A stretch of DNA of 64,000 nt, from the NCBI GenBank assembly GCA_020724465.1, contig DYGX01000018.1:1-64000 (forward strand), in the 5' to 3' direction. Position numbers and translations under genes: made by a program. This DNA is from Thermoflexus sp. (GTDB lineage Bacteria > Chloroflexota > Anaerolineae > Aggregatilineales > Aggregatilineaceae). Positions 40,379 through 49,912 of this stretch are shown here, piece after piece. Position 1 is the stretch's first letter; every line of letters starts with the position of its first letter. The notes beneath the pieces are model-generated. The model was not told the origin of the DNA and ran no database searches. It was given only the letters and a program-made list of their open reading frames with translations.

Positions 40379-40924
40379 ATGCGGGCGCAGATCAACGGCG
40401 TGACCATCGCATTGGCGCAGGGCGACATTACCGAACTGGACTGCGACGCCATCGTCAACGCGGCGAACTCGCAGCTCATCCTCGGCGCCGGAGTGGCCGG
40501 GGCGATCCGCCGCAAGGGTGGGCCTTCAATCCAGGAAGAATGCCTGAAGATCGGCTACTGCGAGGTTGGCCAGGCCGTGATGACAGGCGCTGGAAACCTG
40601 AAGGCCCGTTATGTCATCCATGCGGTGGGGCCGCGAATGGGCGAGGGCAACGAGCGCGGCAAACTGGCGAGCGCCGTGCGCGCCAGCCTGGACCTGGCCG
40701 AGGAACACGGGCTGGCGAGCATCGCGTTTCCGGCGATCTCGACCGGCGTCTTCGGCTTCCCGCTGGAAGCCTGCGCCGACGTGATGCTGCGCGTCCTGAT
40801 CGACTACACGTTCGAAGATCTGCGCAGCCTCAAGCAGGTGATCGTCTGCCTGTACGATGCCCATGCTTACGAGGTTTTCGAGACGGCGTTTCGGGAAAAA
40901 CTGCGCGAATTGCCCGAGGTGTGA
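40379..40924 (+). CDS. Macrodomain protein (ADP-ribose metabolite hydrolase-like)
   Basis: The 181-residue protein is a single macrodomain. Key segments are [22 protein letters not shown] (the ADP-ribose-binding NAAN and G-rich loop), [14 protein letters not shown] and [12 protein letters not shown]. The family hydrolyses O-acetyl-ADP-ribose or removes ADP-ribose from proteins. AGGGAG is 7 bases before the ATG at 40379. It is 10 bases after the ligase fusion and may be co-transcribed, with no obvious functional link. Cytoplasmic. Confidence 0.93.
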   Translation: MRAQINGVTIALAQGDITELDCDAIVNAANSQLILGAGVAGAIRRKGGPSIQEECLKIGYCEVGQAVMTGAGNLKARYVIHAVGPRMGEGNERGKLASAVRASLDLAEEHGLASIAFPAISTGVFGFPLEACADVMLRVLIDYTFEDLRSLKQVIVCLYDAHAYEVFETAFREKLRELPEV

Positions 40925-40944
40925 GCCGGCACGGCGCGGATCGC

Positions 40945-40972
40945 TTGGCGCACGCCCGATTTGTGGTACACT
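40945..40972 (+). promoter_or_regulatory. Promoter of the uxs-chlI gene run
   Basis: TTGGCG, 16 bases and TACACT with a TGG extended element. It lies 46 bases before the epimerase start in the only gap of the region. Confidence 0.6.
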
Positions 40973-41017
40973 TCGCCCGGCTTGGCGTCTGCGAACACGA
41001 AGGAACAGGCTGATTCT

Positions 41018-41956
41018 ATGCGCGTTTTGATTACCGGCGCTGCCGGATTTCTTGGATCGCACCTGTGCGACCGCTTCCTGGCCGAAGGGCACGAGGTGAT
41101 CGGAATGGATAATCTGATCACCGGCAACACGGACAACATCGCTCATCTGGCCGGGCGCAGCGATTTTACGTTCATCCGCTATGATGTTACGCACTATATC
41201 TACATTGAGGGACCCGTTGATGCGGTGCTGCATTTTGCGTCGCCCGCCAGCCCGATCGACTACCTGAACTATCCGATCCAGACGCTCAAAGTGGGATCGC
41301 TGGGGACGCACAACGCGCTGGGGCTGGCGAAAGCCAAGGGCGCGCGCTTCTTGCTGGCGTCCACATCAGAGGTCTACGGCGATCCCCTTGTTCACCCGCA
41401 GCACGAGGATTATCCCGGCAACGTAGATGCGATCGGGCCGCGAGGCGTCTATGATGAAGCCAAGCGTTTCGCCGAGGCGATCACAATGGCCTATCATCGC
41501 ACGCATGGCGTGGACACGCGCATCGCGCGTATTTTCAACACGTATGGGCCGCGGATGCGCCTGGACGATGGCCGTGTGGTTCCGAACTTCATCGGGCAGG
41601 CGCTGCGCGGTGAGCCGCTGACCGTCTACGGAGACGGCTCGCAGACGCGCAGTTTCTGCTACGTCAGCGACCTGATCGAGGGCATCTATCGCTTGCTGAT
41701 GAGCGACTATAACCTGCCCGTCAACATTGGCAACCCGAGCGAGATGTCGATTCTCCAATTCGCCGAGCTGGTGAACCGCCTGACCGCCAACCCGGCAGGA
41801 ATCGTCTTCAAGGACGATTTGCGCATTAAGGGCGATCCCCAAACCCGCCAGCCGGATATCACACGGGCCAGGGCGATTTTAGGCTGGGAGCCGGTCGTTG
41901 ACCTGCCGCACGGCCTGGAGATGACGATCGCGTACTTCAAGGAACGCGTCCGGTGA
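41018..41956 (+). CDS. UDP-glucuronate decarboxylase (UDP-xylose synthase)
   Basis: The 312-residue SDR enzyme has [11 protein letters not shown] (NAD, residues 7-17), [20 protein letters not shown] and the catalytic Y-D-E-A-K of YDEAKR. The ASPASP and [13 protein letters not shown] segments are the UXS signature that separates it from dTDP-glucose dehydratases. It makes UDP-xylose from UDP-glucuronate for surface glycans. AAGGAA sits 12 bases upstream of the ATG at 41018. The stop overlaps the next start (GTGA). Confidence 0.9.
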   Translation: MRVLITGAAGFLGSHLCDRFLAEGHEVIGMDNLITGNTDNIAHLAGRSDFTFIRYDVTHYIYIEGPVDAVLHFASPASPIDYLNYPIQTLKVGSLGTHNALGLAKAKGARFLLASTSEVYGDPLVHPQHEDYPGNVDAIGPRGVYDEAKRFAEAITMAYHRTHGVDTRIARIFNTYGPRMRLDDGRVVPNFIGQALRGEPLTVYGDGSQTRSFCYVSDLIEGIYRLLMSDYNLPVNIGNPSEMSILQFAELVNRLTANPAGIVFKDDLRIKGDPQTRQPDITRARAILGWEPVVDLPHGLEMTIAYFKERVR

Positions 41957-43452
41957 CTCTTGCCCGCCCGGTTATCTCGCCGCGCGTCCGCCCCATGGCG
42001 TGGGGTGCTGCAGCGCTGATCTTTGGCGCTGCAGCGGGGTTGCTACCCGTCCCGGCGAGCACCGGGCTGCTCGTTGCCCTGGTGCTCGGCCTTGCCGTGC
42101 TGGTGGAGCCGTCGCTCGGCCTGGTGGTGATGCTGTGTGTGGCGCCGTTGAAGGTGCTGATCGCGACCGAAGCGCCGCTCGCGCTGCCCGGCGATGTCGG
42201 GCAGTGGGCGTTTGGGGCGGCTGTTGGCGCATGGGCGGTGTGGCGTGCCAGCCGGGCGAGGACTCGCCCGCTGCCGCGCACGCGCGTTGCTGCCGCGCTG
42301 CTGGCGATCCTGCTGGGGTTCGCGCCTTCACTGTTCGCGGCAGCATCAGGTTCGGCGTGGCTGGCCGAGGCGCTGAAGTGGATCGAGATGACCGTCCTGG
42401 TCCTGATTGTGGTCGAGCTGGGCGAGCGCGGACGCTGGGCGTGGATTGCCTTTGGCATCGTGCTGTCGGCAGCGCTCCAGGCCGCCATCGGGCTGTACGA
42501 GTACTGGGGCGGATCGGGCGCGCCGCATCTGTGGATCGCCGGCTACACCCGTTTTCGGGCGTTTGGGACATTCGGGCAGCCGAATCCGTTCAGCGCCTTC
42601 ATGGGGCTGTCGCTGCCGCTGGCGCTCGGGCTGGCGTGGGGCAACGCCCGCCTGGCGTGGAATCGCTGGCAGGCTGGCGATGGCCGCGCCGTGCGCTGGC
42701 CAGCCGCTGCCGCAGGTCTCTATGGCGGCGCCGGACTGCTCATTTTGGGCGGGCTGGTGGCATCGTGGGGGCGAGGCGCCTGGCTGGGATTTGCCGCCGC
42801 GCTGGCAGTGATGGTGATGTTTGCTCCGCGCCGCCGGGCGATTGGAGCTGGTCTGCTGCTGGGCGGCGCGGCATTACTCGGCGTGGTGTGGGCGGCTGGA
42901 CTCGTCCCGGCGGGTATTGCCGGGCGCGTGACCGGTACACTGGACGAGTTCGTCGGCTTCAGAGACGTGCGAGGGATCTTCGTGACCAACGAGAACTTCT
43001 CGACCGTCGAACGGCTGGCGCACTGGCAGGCGGCGCTCGACATGGCAGCCGCGCATCCGCTGGCGGGCGTCGGGCTCGGCAATTACGAGGCGGCCTATCC
43101 GGGCTATGCCCTGCCGCGCTGGCCGCACGCTTTGGGTCATGCCCATAACGACTATCTTAACTTGCTGGCCGAAACCGGTATAATAGGGCTGGCAGCCTAC
43201 CTGACCGGGTGGGCGCTGATCGTGATCTGGACGGTGCGTGCGCTCAGCCTGCGCCCGCCGGTCATGCACGGTCTGGTGGTCGGCCTTCTGGGGGCCTGGA
43301 CTCATCTGGCGGTTCACAGTGTGGTCGACAAGCTCACCGTGAATAATCTCTTTCTGCACATCGGCGTCATGCTTGGCCTATTGGCTGTGGCGGACCGGAC
43401 CCGCCGCTGCGCCGCAAAGGGCACGGAATATGGCATCATCGGATCACACTGA
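41953..43452 (+). CDS. O-antigen ligase/polymerase-like membrane protein (Wzy/WaaL)
   Basis: The 499-residue protein has about 11-12 hydrophobic helices and the Wzy_C-type core with [33 protein letters not shown] and [21 protein letters not shown], then [18 protein letters not shown], the conserved large-loop His and Glu motif. It ligates or polymerises lipid-linked glycan on the outer face of the membrane. GTG start overlaps the UDP-xylose synthase stop. It is the second ligase-type protein in the window and, unlike the one at 37204, has no glycosidase domain. Confidence 0.87.
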   Translation: MTLARPVISPRVRPMAWGAAALIFGAAAGLLPVPASTGLLVALVLGLAVLVEPSLGLVVMLCVAPLKVLIATEAPLALPGDVGQWAFGAAVGAWAVWRASRARTRPLPRTRVAAALLAILLGFAPSLFAAASGSAWLAEALKWIEMTVLVLIVVELGERGRWAWIAFGIVLSAALQAAIGLYEYWGGSGAPHLWIAGYTRFRAFGTFGQPNPFSAFMGLSLPLALGLAWGNARLAWNRWQAGDGRAVRWPAAAAGLYGGAGLLILGGLVASWGRGAWLGFAAALAVMVMFAPRRRAIGAGLLLGGAALLGVVWAAGLVPAGIAGRVTGTLDEFVGFRDVRGIFVTNENFSTVERLAHWQAALDMAAAHPLAGVGLGNYEAAYPGYALPRWPHALGHAHNDYLNLLAETGIIGLAAYLTGWALIVIWTVRALSLRPPVMHGLVVGLLGAWTHLAVHSVVDKLTVNNLFLHIGVMLGLLAVADRTRRCAAKGTEYGIIGSH

Positions 43453-44032
43453 ATCGCTCACCGAGACACTGGCAGGCTGGTCGATGCAGCCGCTGCGTAC
43501 GCTCAACAGCTTGATCGCCCGCGTTAGCCTTCGCTTTGGCAACAGAGCCAAGGAAGTCGAGCGCTTCATCAAGTTTGCGATCGTTGGCATTATCGGCGCG
43601 GTGGTCGATTTCGGCACGCTGAACGTGCTGCAGGCGACCGTCTTGCGCCCGGTCGATCCGCATCTCGAGACGAAGGTCGCGCTGGCGACCGGGATCGCCT
43701 TTAGTGCAGCGGTGACCAGCAACTTCACCTGGAACCGCTACTGGACCTACCCGGACTCGCGCTCGCGCCGCATCCGCTACCAGTTGGTGCAGTTCTTCAT
43801 CGTCAATTCGCTGGGGATGGCGTTCCGCCTGTGGTTTGTCCACACGCTGTTTGTGCCGATGGGGCATGCGGGGTACGATGTGCTCCGGGCGCTGAGCCTG
43901 CTGGAAACCGAGCTGTCTCAGGCCGCGCAGAGCCAGCTCGGCACGAATATCGCGCAGTTCTTCGCGGTGTGGATCGTCATGTTGTGGAACTTTTTCGTGA
44001 ACCGCTACTGGACCTACAACGATGTGGAGTAG
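43430..44032 (+). CDS. GtrA-family membrane protein
   Basis: The 200-residue protein has a polar 45-residue N-terminus then four membrane helices in the GtrA layout (FIKFAIVGIIGAVVDFGTLNVLQ, SNFTWNRYWTYPD, FFVNRYWTYND). GtrA proteins help flip or present lipid-linked sugars. The start at 43430 (AAAGGG upstream) lies inside the end of the ligase gene, a 23-base overlap. The loop between helices 3 and 4 is longer than in short GtrA proteins, with VETELSQAAQ-like helix. Confidence 0.87.
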   Translation: MASSDHTESLTETLAGWSMQPLRTLNSLIARVSLRFGNRAKEVERFIKFAIVGIIGAVVDFGTLNVLQATVLRPVDPHLETKVALATGIAFSAAVTSNFTWNRYWTYPDSRSRRIRYQLVQFFIVNSLGMAFRLWFVHTLFVPMGHAGYDVLRALSLLETELSQAAQSQLGTNIAQFFAVWIVMLWNFFVNRYWTYNDVE

Positions 44033-44037
44033 GGGAC

Positions 44038-44412
44038 ATGGGTGAGCGGATTCTGATCGTCGATGATGATCCACTGCTGTGCAACTTCCTGACTCTGACC
44101 CTGCACCGCGCCGGATACGAGACAGAGGCAGTGTACAGCGGACAGGATGCGCTGGACTACCTTTCGGGCAGCGCGGTCGATCTGATCCTGCTCGACATCA
44201 TGATGGCAGACCTCAACGGTTTTGAGGTGCTCAACGCGCTCCGCTCCGATCCGCTAACCGAGTCGATCCCCGTTGTGGTGCTCACGGCGCGGGTGGATGC
44301 CATCAGCCAGAAGACAGGACTGGACGCGGGCGCGGTCGAGTATCTCACCAAGCCGATTACGCCCGAGGCGTTGATTGGGCGGGTTCGCGAGATCCTGTCC
44401 CCTGACGCCTGA
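44038..44412 (+). CDS. Single-domain response regulator
   Basis: The 124-residue protein is a receiver domain only: VDDDP acid pocket, phosphoacceptor Asp in LLDIMM near residue 52, Thr in VVLTAR and Lys in YLTKPIT. It lacks an output domain, so it must act by protein contact. It is 5 bases after gtrA and 11 bases before a glycosyltransferase gene, which suggests control of glycan assembly. No histidine kinase is encoded in the window. Confidence 0.92.
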   Translation: MGERILIVDDDPLLCNFLTLTLHRAGYETEAVYSGQDALDYLSGSAVDLILLDIMMADLNGFEVLNALRSDPLTESIPVVVLTARVDAISQKTGLDAGAVEYLTKPITPEALIGRVREILSPDA

Positions 44413-44423
44413 GCGCGCTCGCC

Positions 44424-45566
44424 ATGCCGACGATCGGCATTGACTACACGGCTGCATATGAACAGGGCGCCGGGATCGGCCGCTACGTGCGCGAATTGAT
44501 CGGCGCTCTGGCAGAGATCGACTCAACCACCCCCTACCGTCTCTTCGTGTCCGGCGCCACGCGGCGCAGTCTTCCACCAGCTCCAGGTGCAAATTTCACC
44601 TGGCGGCCCACGCGGATTACCCCGCTGTGGTTTGCGCGGCTGTGGCATCGCGCGCGGGTCCCGCTGCCCGTCGAGGCGTTTGTGGGCCGCGTCGATCTGT
44701 TCCACGCCACAGACTTCACGCTGCCGCCGACCCTGCCCGGCACGGTAACCCTGCTGACGGTACACGATCTGTCTTTTGTCCGTGCGCCCGAAACCGCAAC
44801 GCCCGTCCTGAAAGCCTATCTCGACCGGGTGGTACCCCGTTCGGTCCGGCGGGCGAGCCACGTCCTGGCCGACTCGCAGGCCACCAAAGACGATCTGGTC
44901 GCGCTCTACGGCGTGGCGCCGGAAAAAGTCAGCGTATTGCTGAGCGGAGTCAGCGCGCACTTCCGGCCCGTACAGGATCCGGCGGTCCGCGCTGCTGTAC
45001 GCGAGCGGTACGGCATTCCGGCGGCGCCGTATATTTTCTCGGTTGGGACCGTCCAGCCGCGCAAAAACTACGCACGGTTGATGGAAGCACTCGCCGCACT
45101 GGGTCCAGAAGCTGGTGATATCCGGCTGGTGATCGCCGGGGGGCGCGGCTGGCTCGACAGCCCGATCTACGACGCGGTGCGGGCGCTTGGGCTGGAGGGG
45201 CGCGTTCATTTCACCGGTTTTGTGGACGATGCCGATCTCCCGGCGTTATACAGCGACGCGCTGTGCCTGGCCTATCCGTCCCTGTACGAAGGGTTTGGTT
45301 TCCCGGTGCTGGAAGCGTTTGCTTGCGGAACGCCCGTGATCACGTCTAAACTGTCATCCATGCCGGAGGTGGCCGGGGACGCGGCGCTGCTGGTGGACCC
45401 GTATGACGTTGGCGCGCTGACGGCGGCGCTCAAGCGCCTGCTGAGCGATCCGGCGCTGCGGGCGGAACTGGTCAGGCGCGGCTATCGTCAGGCGGAGCAG
45501 TTCACCTGGGCGCGTGCCGCTTCCCAACTGGCGGGCATCTACCGCCGGCTGATCGCGCAGGAGTGA
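44424..45566 (+). CDS. Glycosyltransferase, GT4 family
   Basis: The 380-residue GT-B enzyme has the acceptor loop GAGIGRYVRELI near residue 17, a linker with SVGTVQPRKNYARLMEAL near 205 and the donor site E-x7-E in YPSLYEGFGFPVLEAFACGTPVI near 290. It is closely related in layout to the enzyme at 15252. It probably adds a sugar, mannose or glucose type, to a lipid-linked glycan on the inner membrane face. It follows the response regulator by 11 bases in the same operon. Confidence 0.92.
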   Translation: MPTIGIDYTAAYEQGAGIGRYVRELIGALAEIDSTTPYRLFVSGATRRSLPPAPGANFTWRPTRITPLWFARLWHRARVPLPVEAFVGRVDLFHATDFTLPPTLPGTVTLLTVHDLSFVRAPETATPVLKAYLDRVVPRSVRRASHVLADSQATKDDLVALYGVAPEKVSVLLSGVSAHFRPVQDPAVRAAVRERYGIPAAPYIFSVGTVQPRKNYARLMEALAALGPEAGDIRLVIAGGRGWLDSPIYDAVRALGLEGRVHFTGFVDDADLPALYSDALCLAYPSLYEGFGFPVLEAFACGTPVITSKLSSMPEVAGDAALLVDPYDVGALTAALKRLLSDPALRAELVRRGYRQAEQFTWARAASQLAGIYRRLIAQE

Positions 45567-45602
45567 ATCGGGCGCTCTGAGGACAGTGCACGAGGAGGGT
45601 CG

Positions 45603-45992
45603 ATGAACGCACCACATTCTGGCCCCAAACCTGATCGGCCGCTCTTTATCTTCGATACACGCGGCGACTGGCACGCGACAAAGCTTGGCGACGCGCTGTT
45701 CAGCACACGGGGGGAGTATATCGGCTTTGTCGAGGGCCAGGACGTATACAAGCGTGATGGAGAGTGGATTGGCCGGCTGAGCAAGGATGGGCGCATCTTG
45801 CGCAAGCGGGCCGAGCGCCGCCGCCCGTTCCATCCCAACCCGCCACCCCCGCCGCCCAAACCGGGGCGCCTGCCCCCGCGAGCGCCGCTGCCGCCGATGA
45901 TGGCCGAGCTGGAATACAGCACTATCGATGTGCTCGACGAAGAACCGGATATCTTCCGGCGCATCTCCGACCTGCGGCCGGACATGGACTGA
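45603..45992 (+). CDS. Small protein with beta-flower-like repeats and Pro-rich tail
   Basis: The 129-residue protein has about four short strand-turn units at residues 13-68 (LFIFDTRGDWHATKLG, ALFSTRGEYIGFVEG, DVYKRDGEWIGRLSK and DGRILRK), the pattern of the 4-fold beta-flower family. A basic patch and a run of eight prolines within HPNPPPPPPKP follow, then an acidic tail. No enzyme motif is visible. GAGGAGG is just upstream of the ATG. It is 36 bases after the glycosyltransferase and 2 bases before the thioesterase. Confidence 0.55.
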   Translation: MNAPHSGPKPDRPLFIFDTRGDWHATKLGDALFSTRGEYIGFVEGQDVYKRDGEWIGRLSKDGRILRKRAERRRPFHPNPPPPPPKPGRLPPRAPLPPMMAELEYSTIDVLDEEPDIFRRISDLRPDMD

Positions 45993-45994
45993 CG

Positions 45995-46522
45995 ATGAGC
46001 GACGAAAAGCTGCCGCCCAAGCGAGTTTCAGAATCCCGCGTGGTTCTCAGCATGATGATGAACCCGGCGCACGCCAACGCGCTGGGTCACGTGCATGGTG
46101 GCGAGATCATGAAGCTGGCGGACGAAGCCGCCGGGCTGGCCGCGATGCGTCACGCGCGTTCGGCTGCGGTGACGGTTGCGATCGACTCAATGACGTTCGA
46201 CGAGCCGATCTATGTCGGCAATCTGGTGACGCTCGTCGCCGAGCTCACCTACACCGGCCGGACGTCAATGGAGATCCGGGTCGAGGTGTCGGCGGAAGAT
46301 CCGCTATCCGGGTCGCAGGTGCACACCAACGTTGCATATTTCGTCTTTGTCGCCATTGACTCGCAGGGGCGGCCCCGGCCGGTTCCACCTCTGGCGATTG
46401 AAACACCGCAGGAGCAGCTCCGGTTCCAGCAGGCCCAGGAGCGGCAGGCCGAGCGCGTCCGGCGGCACCAACGCGAGCAAGCCCTGCGCCAGCATATCCA
46501 GGGCGAAGACGAGGAAGCGTAA
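45995..46522 (+). CDS. Acyl-CoA thioesterase, hotdog fold (YciA/BFIT type)
   Basis: The 175-residue protein has the hotdog-fold signature NALGHVHGGEIMKLADEAAGLAA near 28 with the catalytic Asp, then SMTFDEPIYVGNLVTLVAELTYTGRTSMEIRV. It hydrolyses acyl-CoA to free acid and CoA. A C-terminal helix of about 40 residues rich in Gln, Arg and Glu is likely a coiled coil for oligomer formation. Start ATG at 45995 lies 2 bases after the previous stop; the longer open frame upstream overlaps that gene fully and is rejected. Confidence 0.92.
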   Translation: MSDEKLPPKRVSESRVVLSMMMNPAHANALGHVHGGEIMKLADEAAGLAAMRHARSAAVTVAIDSMTFDEPIYVGNLVTLVAELTYTGRTSMEIRVEVSAEDPLSGSQVHTNVAYFVFVAIDSQGRPRPVPPLAIETPQEQLRFQQAQERQAERVRRHQREQALRQHIQGEDEEA

Positions 46523-46529
46523 CGAGCCG

Positions 46530-47723
46530 ATGCACAACACAGCACCTCAACGCGAAAGCGAAACCGGTACACCCTCATCGCGGCTGCTGGAAATGCTCAA
46601 CTCGGCGGGCGCCAAGCGCGTGCTGCGCGAGCCGGCCCCTGACCTGGGGTTGGCGGAGCATATCCCCTTCCCGTTCTTTGCCATCGTCGGGCAGGTCGAG
46701 ATGCGTACCGCCCTGCTGCTCTCGGTGATCAATCCGGCTGTTGGCGGCGTGCTGCTGATCGGGCCGCGCGGCACCGGCAAGACAACCTGCGTGCGCAGCC
46801 TGACCGATCTGCTGCCCTATGTCGAAACCAGCACATGCCCGGAAGGGTGCCTGCCAACCGACGTTGACGCGAACGGCAATCTGGACGTGTGCCCCGACTG
46901 CCGCGCCAGGCTGGAGCGGGGTGAGTCCATCACGGCGTTGGACGCAGTCAAGCTGGTCGAACTGCCGCTCAACGCGCGCCTGGAAGATGTGGTCGGCGGC
47001 GTGAACGAGCGGATCGCGATCCAGCAGGGGCGCATCCGGCTGGAGCGCGGGATTCTGGCGCGTGCCGACCAAAATCTGCTGTATATCGACGAAGTGAACC
47101 TGCTCGACGATGTGATCGTCGACGCGATTCTAGATGCTGCGGCGCAGGGCAGCTACACCGTGCGGCGGGGCGCGATGGCCGGCACATACCGCTCCCGGTT
47201 TGTGCTGATCGGCTCGATGAACCCGGAAGAGGGACGGCTGCGCCCGCAGATCATGGATCGCTTCGGCCTGCGGGTTCCGGTGCAGGGGCTGGTCGACCGC
47301 GGGCTGCGGTACGAGGTCTATCGCCGCGTGCGGCGCTACCAGAACAACCGGCGGCGCTTCGTGGCCGAGTGGGCTGAGGTAACCGCCGCCGCTCGCGAGG
47401 AGATCGCGCTGGCGCGCGCGTTGCTGGCCGAGACGGAGCTATCGACCGAGGCGGTCGAGATTGGCCTGGCGCTCGTCGAGCAGTTAGGGATCGATTCGCA
47501 CCGCGCCGAGTATGCCATGTTCGAGGCGGCGCGCGCACACGCCGCGGCGGATGGGCGCGATCTGGCCGATGTGGATGATATCCGTGCCGTGGCGCCGATG
47601 GCGCTGCGACACCGCCGCAGCCAGTTCATGGTGGACTTCTTCGCACAGCAGATGGAAGAGGATAACGCCATCCGCGATCTGATTGACGACCTGGCAGGCG
47701 ACGCGCGCCGGAGCCGCAAGTGA
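46530..47723 (+). CDS. Magnesium-chelatase subunit I-like AAA+ ATPase
   Basis: The 397-residue protein has Walker A GPRGTGKTT at 78-86, Walker B LLYIDEVNLLDD near 186 and sensor IGSMNPEEGRLRPQIMDRFGL near 225. After Walker A comes a Cys set (103, 107, 121 and 124) common to ChlI/BchI proteins. ChlI acts with ChlD and ChlH to insert magnesium into protoporphyrin; cobalt-chelatase and other VWA-partnered uses also exist. No ChlD or ChlH gene is nearby, so it may partner a distant VWA protein or serve another remodelling role. The ATG at 46530 is 7 bases after the thioesterase stop. Confidence 0.85.
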   Translation: MHNTAPQRESETGTPSSRLLEMLNSAGAKRVLREPAPDLGLAEHIPFPFFAIVGQVEMRTALLLSVINPAVGGVLLIGPRGTGKTTCVRSLTDLLPYVETSTCPEGCLPTDVDANGNLDVCPDCRARLERGESITALDAVKLVELPLNARLEDVVGGVNERIAIQQGRIRLERGILARADQNLLYIDEVNLLDDVIVDAILDAAAQGSYTVRRGAMAGTYRSRFVLIGSMNPEEGRLRPQIMDRFGLRVPVQGLVDRGLRYEVYRRVRRYQNNRRRFVAEWAEVTAAAREEIALARALLAETELSTEAVEIGLALVEQLGIDSHRAEYAMFEAARAHAAADGRDLADVDDIRAVAPMALRHRRSQFMVDFFAQQMEEDNAIRDLIDDLAGDARRSRK

Positions 47724-48400
47724 TGAGGGCGTCACGGGCGGCGCTTGCCTTGCTGGTGTCGGCAGCCGTGGGAGTCGCCGCGTATCATCTGCCCTGGGTC
47801 GAACACGCTACGGCGGGGTTTACGATGAACGGCTTCGACCTGGCGGAATGGACCAGCCTGCACCCGGCCGTTCGGAGCAGCACGCCGCCGCTGCTTGCAA
47901 CGTTCTTGCTGCGCGTGCCGCACGTGGCCGCTGTGCTGGCGCTGGCGTGCGCGGCGAGCGGGCTGGGCAGCGCGCGCTGGCGAGCCGCCGGCTGGGCGCT
48001 GGCGCTGGTTCTGGCGGCGCGCTTTATCCCGCCGGTTGAGTTTCTCCAGAGCGCCCGCAGCGACCCGAACTATCGCCAGATGGCGCTGCTGACCGGGCTT
48101 GGTGTGGCCGGCGTGGCCGCCGCGATGGCGCTGCGCCGGGTGGTGGGACGCCGGTCCGCTCTGTGTGGAGCGGTGGTGCTTGGCCTGGGGATGGCTGCCG
48201 GATGGGTGGGTCTTTCTCGTGCTTTGGTTTTGCTGGACAACTTCGAGATCGCGGTGGCGGTTGGGCGAGGGGTGGTGCTGTACACCGCTGCTGTGCTTGG
48301 CGCGGTGGCGGTGGCGGTGTGGGACGTTGGGAGCCGTCAGCGGCGATCAAAAAGGGCGATTAACGTGATGTCAATCGCCGCTTTTCTTGTCACCCGGTAA
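47723..48400 (+). CDS. Hypothetical membrane protein
   Basis: The 225-residue protein has a signal-like first helix, then about four more hydrophobic segments (60-80, 90-105, 120-140, 155-195). I do not recognise a family. Its ATG overlaps the chlI stop (TGATG). The last 18 codons run through a hairpin with A and T tracts (48349-48385) that looks like a bidirectional terminator, so the true end of the gene may have been shaped by, or lie near, that hairpin. Confidence 0.7.
   Translation: MRASRAALALLVSAAVGVAAYHLPWVEHATAGFTMNGFDLAEWTSLHPAVRSSTPPLLATFLLRVPHVAAVLALACAASGLGSARWRAAGWALALVLAARFIPPVEFLQSARSDPNYRQMALLTGLGVAGVAAAMALRRVVGRRSALCGAVVLGLGMAAGWVGLSRALVLLDNFEIAVAVGRGVVLYTAAVLGAVAVAVWDVGSRQRRSKRAINVMSIAAFLVTR
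48349..48385. terminator. Bidirectional terminator, overlapping a coding end
   Basis: AAAAAGGGCGATT and AATCGCCGCTTTT form a stem with one bulge and an 11-base loop; there is a T-run on both strands. It can stop the plus-strand run and the minus-strand acpP transcript. Confidence 0.75.
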
Positions 48401-48422
48401 GACGACGGTCAGACGACCGGGA

Positions 48423-48659
48423 TCAGACCATGTGGGCTTCAATATAGGCAACGGCATCACCCACAGTGGTGATTTTCTGCGCTTCCTCGTCAGAAATCTC
48501 CCCGCCAAATTCGTCCTCGAATGCCATGATCAGTTCGACCAGGTCCAGAGAGTCGGCTTCCAGATCCTCGCGGAAGCGCGCCTCGAGCGTGACTTGCTCC
48601 GGGTCGACGCCGAGCAACTCGACGATAATATTCGTGACCCGTTCCTGAGTCGTTGCCAT
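48423..48659 (-). CDS. acpP: Acyl carrier protein
   Basis: The 78-residue acidic protein has the phosphopantetheine site [10 protein letters not shown] with Ser37 and an [17 protein letters not shown] helix, both typical of fatty-acid-synthesis ACP. GGAGGAT precedes the ATG at 48659. It is on its own, away from fab genes, and diverges from the IPP isomerase gene. Minus-strand TACAAT near 48729 could be its -10. Confidence 0.95.
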   Translation of the reverse strand: MATTQERVTNIIVELLGVDPEQVTLEARFREDLEADSLDLVELIMAFEDEFGGEISDEEAQKITTVGDAVAYIEAHMV

Positions 48660-48765
48660 GTCTTCATCCTCCAATGTGATATGGCTCATGCCTCTTGCAT
48701 GGTGAATGCGCTGCGCCAGGCTGCGCTTATTGTACACCAGAACGCTACGCGAGACAGAGGACTTT

Positions 48766-48774
48766 TGCTATATT
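48766..48774 (+). promoter_or_regulatory. Extended -10 promoter of the IPP isomerase gene
   Basis: TGCTATATT lies 79 bases before the start at 48853. No clear -35 is seen. Confidence 0.5.
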
Positions 48775-48852
48775 CTCTGTCGGGCGGGCAAGTTTACCTG
48801 CTCCGATCGGGTTTGTCCACCCGACCGCTACATGACAAAGGAACACCGTCTT

Positions 48853-49899
48853 ATGCCGAAAGTTACGGGGAGTTCCGCCACCGAGCGCCGCAAAGACGAC
48901 CATATCCGGATCAATCTGGAAGAAGCGGTTCAGTTTCCGCGCCTGACAACCGGACTGGAGCGTTTGCGCTTTATGCATCAGGCCGTGCCCGAGCTAGACC
49001 TGGCGCAGGTCAACACCGCAACGGTGTTCTTCGGCAAACGCCTGAGCGCCCCGCTGCTCATCTCGTCGATGACCGGCGGGACTGAGCGCGCCCTGGCCAT
49101 CAACCGGACTCTGGCCGAGGCCGCTCAGGAAGCCGGGATCGCGATGGGATTGGGGTCACAGCGCGCCGCGCTGGAAGACCCCTCGCTGGCCGAGACGTAC
49201 AACGTCCGCAGCGTTGCGCCAGACATCTTGCTCTTTGCGAACCTGGGTGCCGTGCAGCTCAATTACGGCGTTACGGTCGATGACTGCCGCCGCGCGGTTG
49301 ACATGATCCAGGCCGACGCGTTGATCCTGCACTTTAACGCGCTGCAGGAAGCCGTTCAGCCGGAAGGCGACGGCAATTTCAGCGGGCTGCTGGCGCGTGT
49401 AGAAGCTGTCTGCCGGGGGCTTGAGGTGCCGGTGATCGCCAAAGAGGTGGGGTGGGGCTTCTCGCCGGACGCCGTGCGGCGGTTGGCGGATGCAGGTGTG
49501 GCGGCCATCGACGTGGCGGGGTCCGGCGGGACCTCGTGGAGCGAGGTTGAGTATTACCGCGCGCCGACCGCCCAGCACGCCAATGTGGCGCGGGCCTTTG
49601 CCGACTGGGGCATTCCCACCGCGGACGCCATTCGCTACGCGCGTGAGGCTGCGCCCCACCTGCCCGTGATCGCCAGCGGTGGTCTGCGGGACGGCGTGGA
49701 CGTCGCCAAGTGCCTGGCGCTGGGCGCGGACCTGGGCGGGCTGGCTGGCCCCTTCCTCAAGGCGGCGGCTGTGTCGGTCGAGGCTGTGCGGCAGAAGATC
49801 TGGGAACTCCAAACTCAGCTTCGCGTGGCGATGTTCGCCAGTGGCGCGGCGGACATCGCGGCCCTCAAGCGCACGCCACTCTACCCGGCTGAGGGATAA
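48853..49899 (+). CDS. fni: Isopentenyl-diphosphate delta-isomerase, type 2
   Basis: The 348-residue FMN- and NADPH-dependent barrel enzyme has [12 protein letters not shown] near 10, [50 protein letters not shown] and [11 protein letters not shown], the type-2 IDI motifs. It interconverts IPP and DMAPP for isoprenoids. The ATG at 48853 is chosen because AAGGA lies 10 bases before it and its N-terminus fits the family; upstream ATGs add a Cys-rich stretch unlike the family. Cytoplasmic; single gene. Confidence 0.95.
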   Translation: MPKVTGSSATERRKDDHIRINLEEAVQFPRLTTGLERLRFMHQAVPELDLAQVNTATVFFGKRLSAPLLISSMTGGTERALAINRTLAEAAQEAGIAMGLGSQRAALEDPSLAETYNVRSVAPDILLFANLGAVQLNYGVTVDDCRRAVDMIQADALILHFNALQEAVQPEGDGNFSGLLARVEAVCRGLEVPVIAKEVGWGFSPDAVRRLADAGVAAIDVAGSGGTSWSEVEYYRAPTAQHANVARAFADWGIPTADAIRYAREAAPHLPVIASGGLRDGVDVAKCLALGADLGGLAGPFLKAAAVSVEAVRQKIWELQTQLRVAMFASGAADIAALKRTPLYPAEG

Positions 49900-49912
49900 G
49901 GCCGGTCGCGCC

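Noticed and set aside
43176-43190. TATAAT inside the O-antigen ligase gene as a gtrA promoter
   Set aside because: No -35 at a suitable distance and the genes overlap in one run; probably chance.
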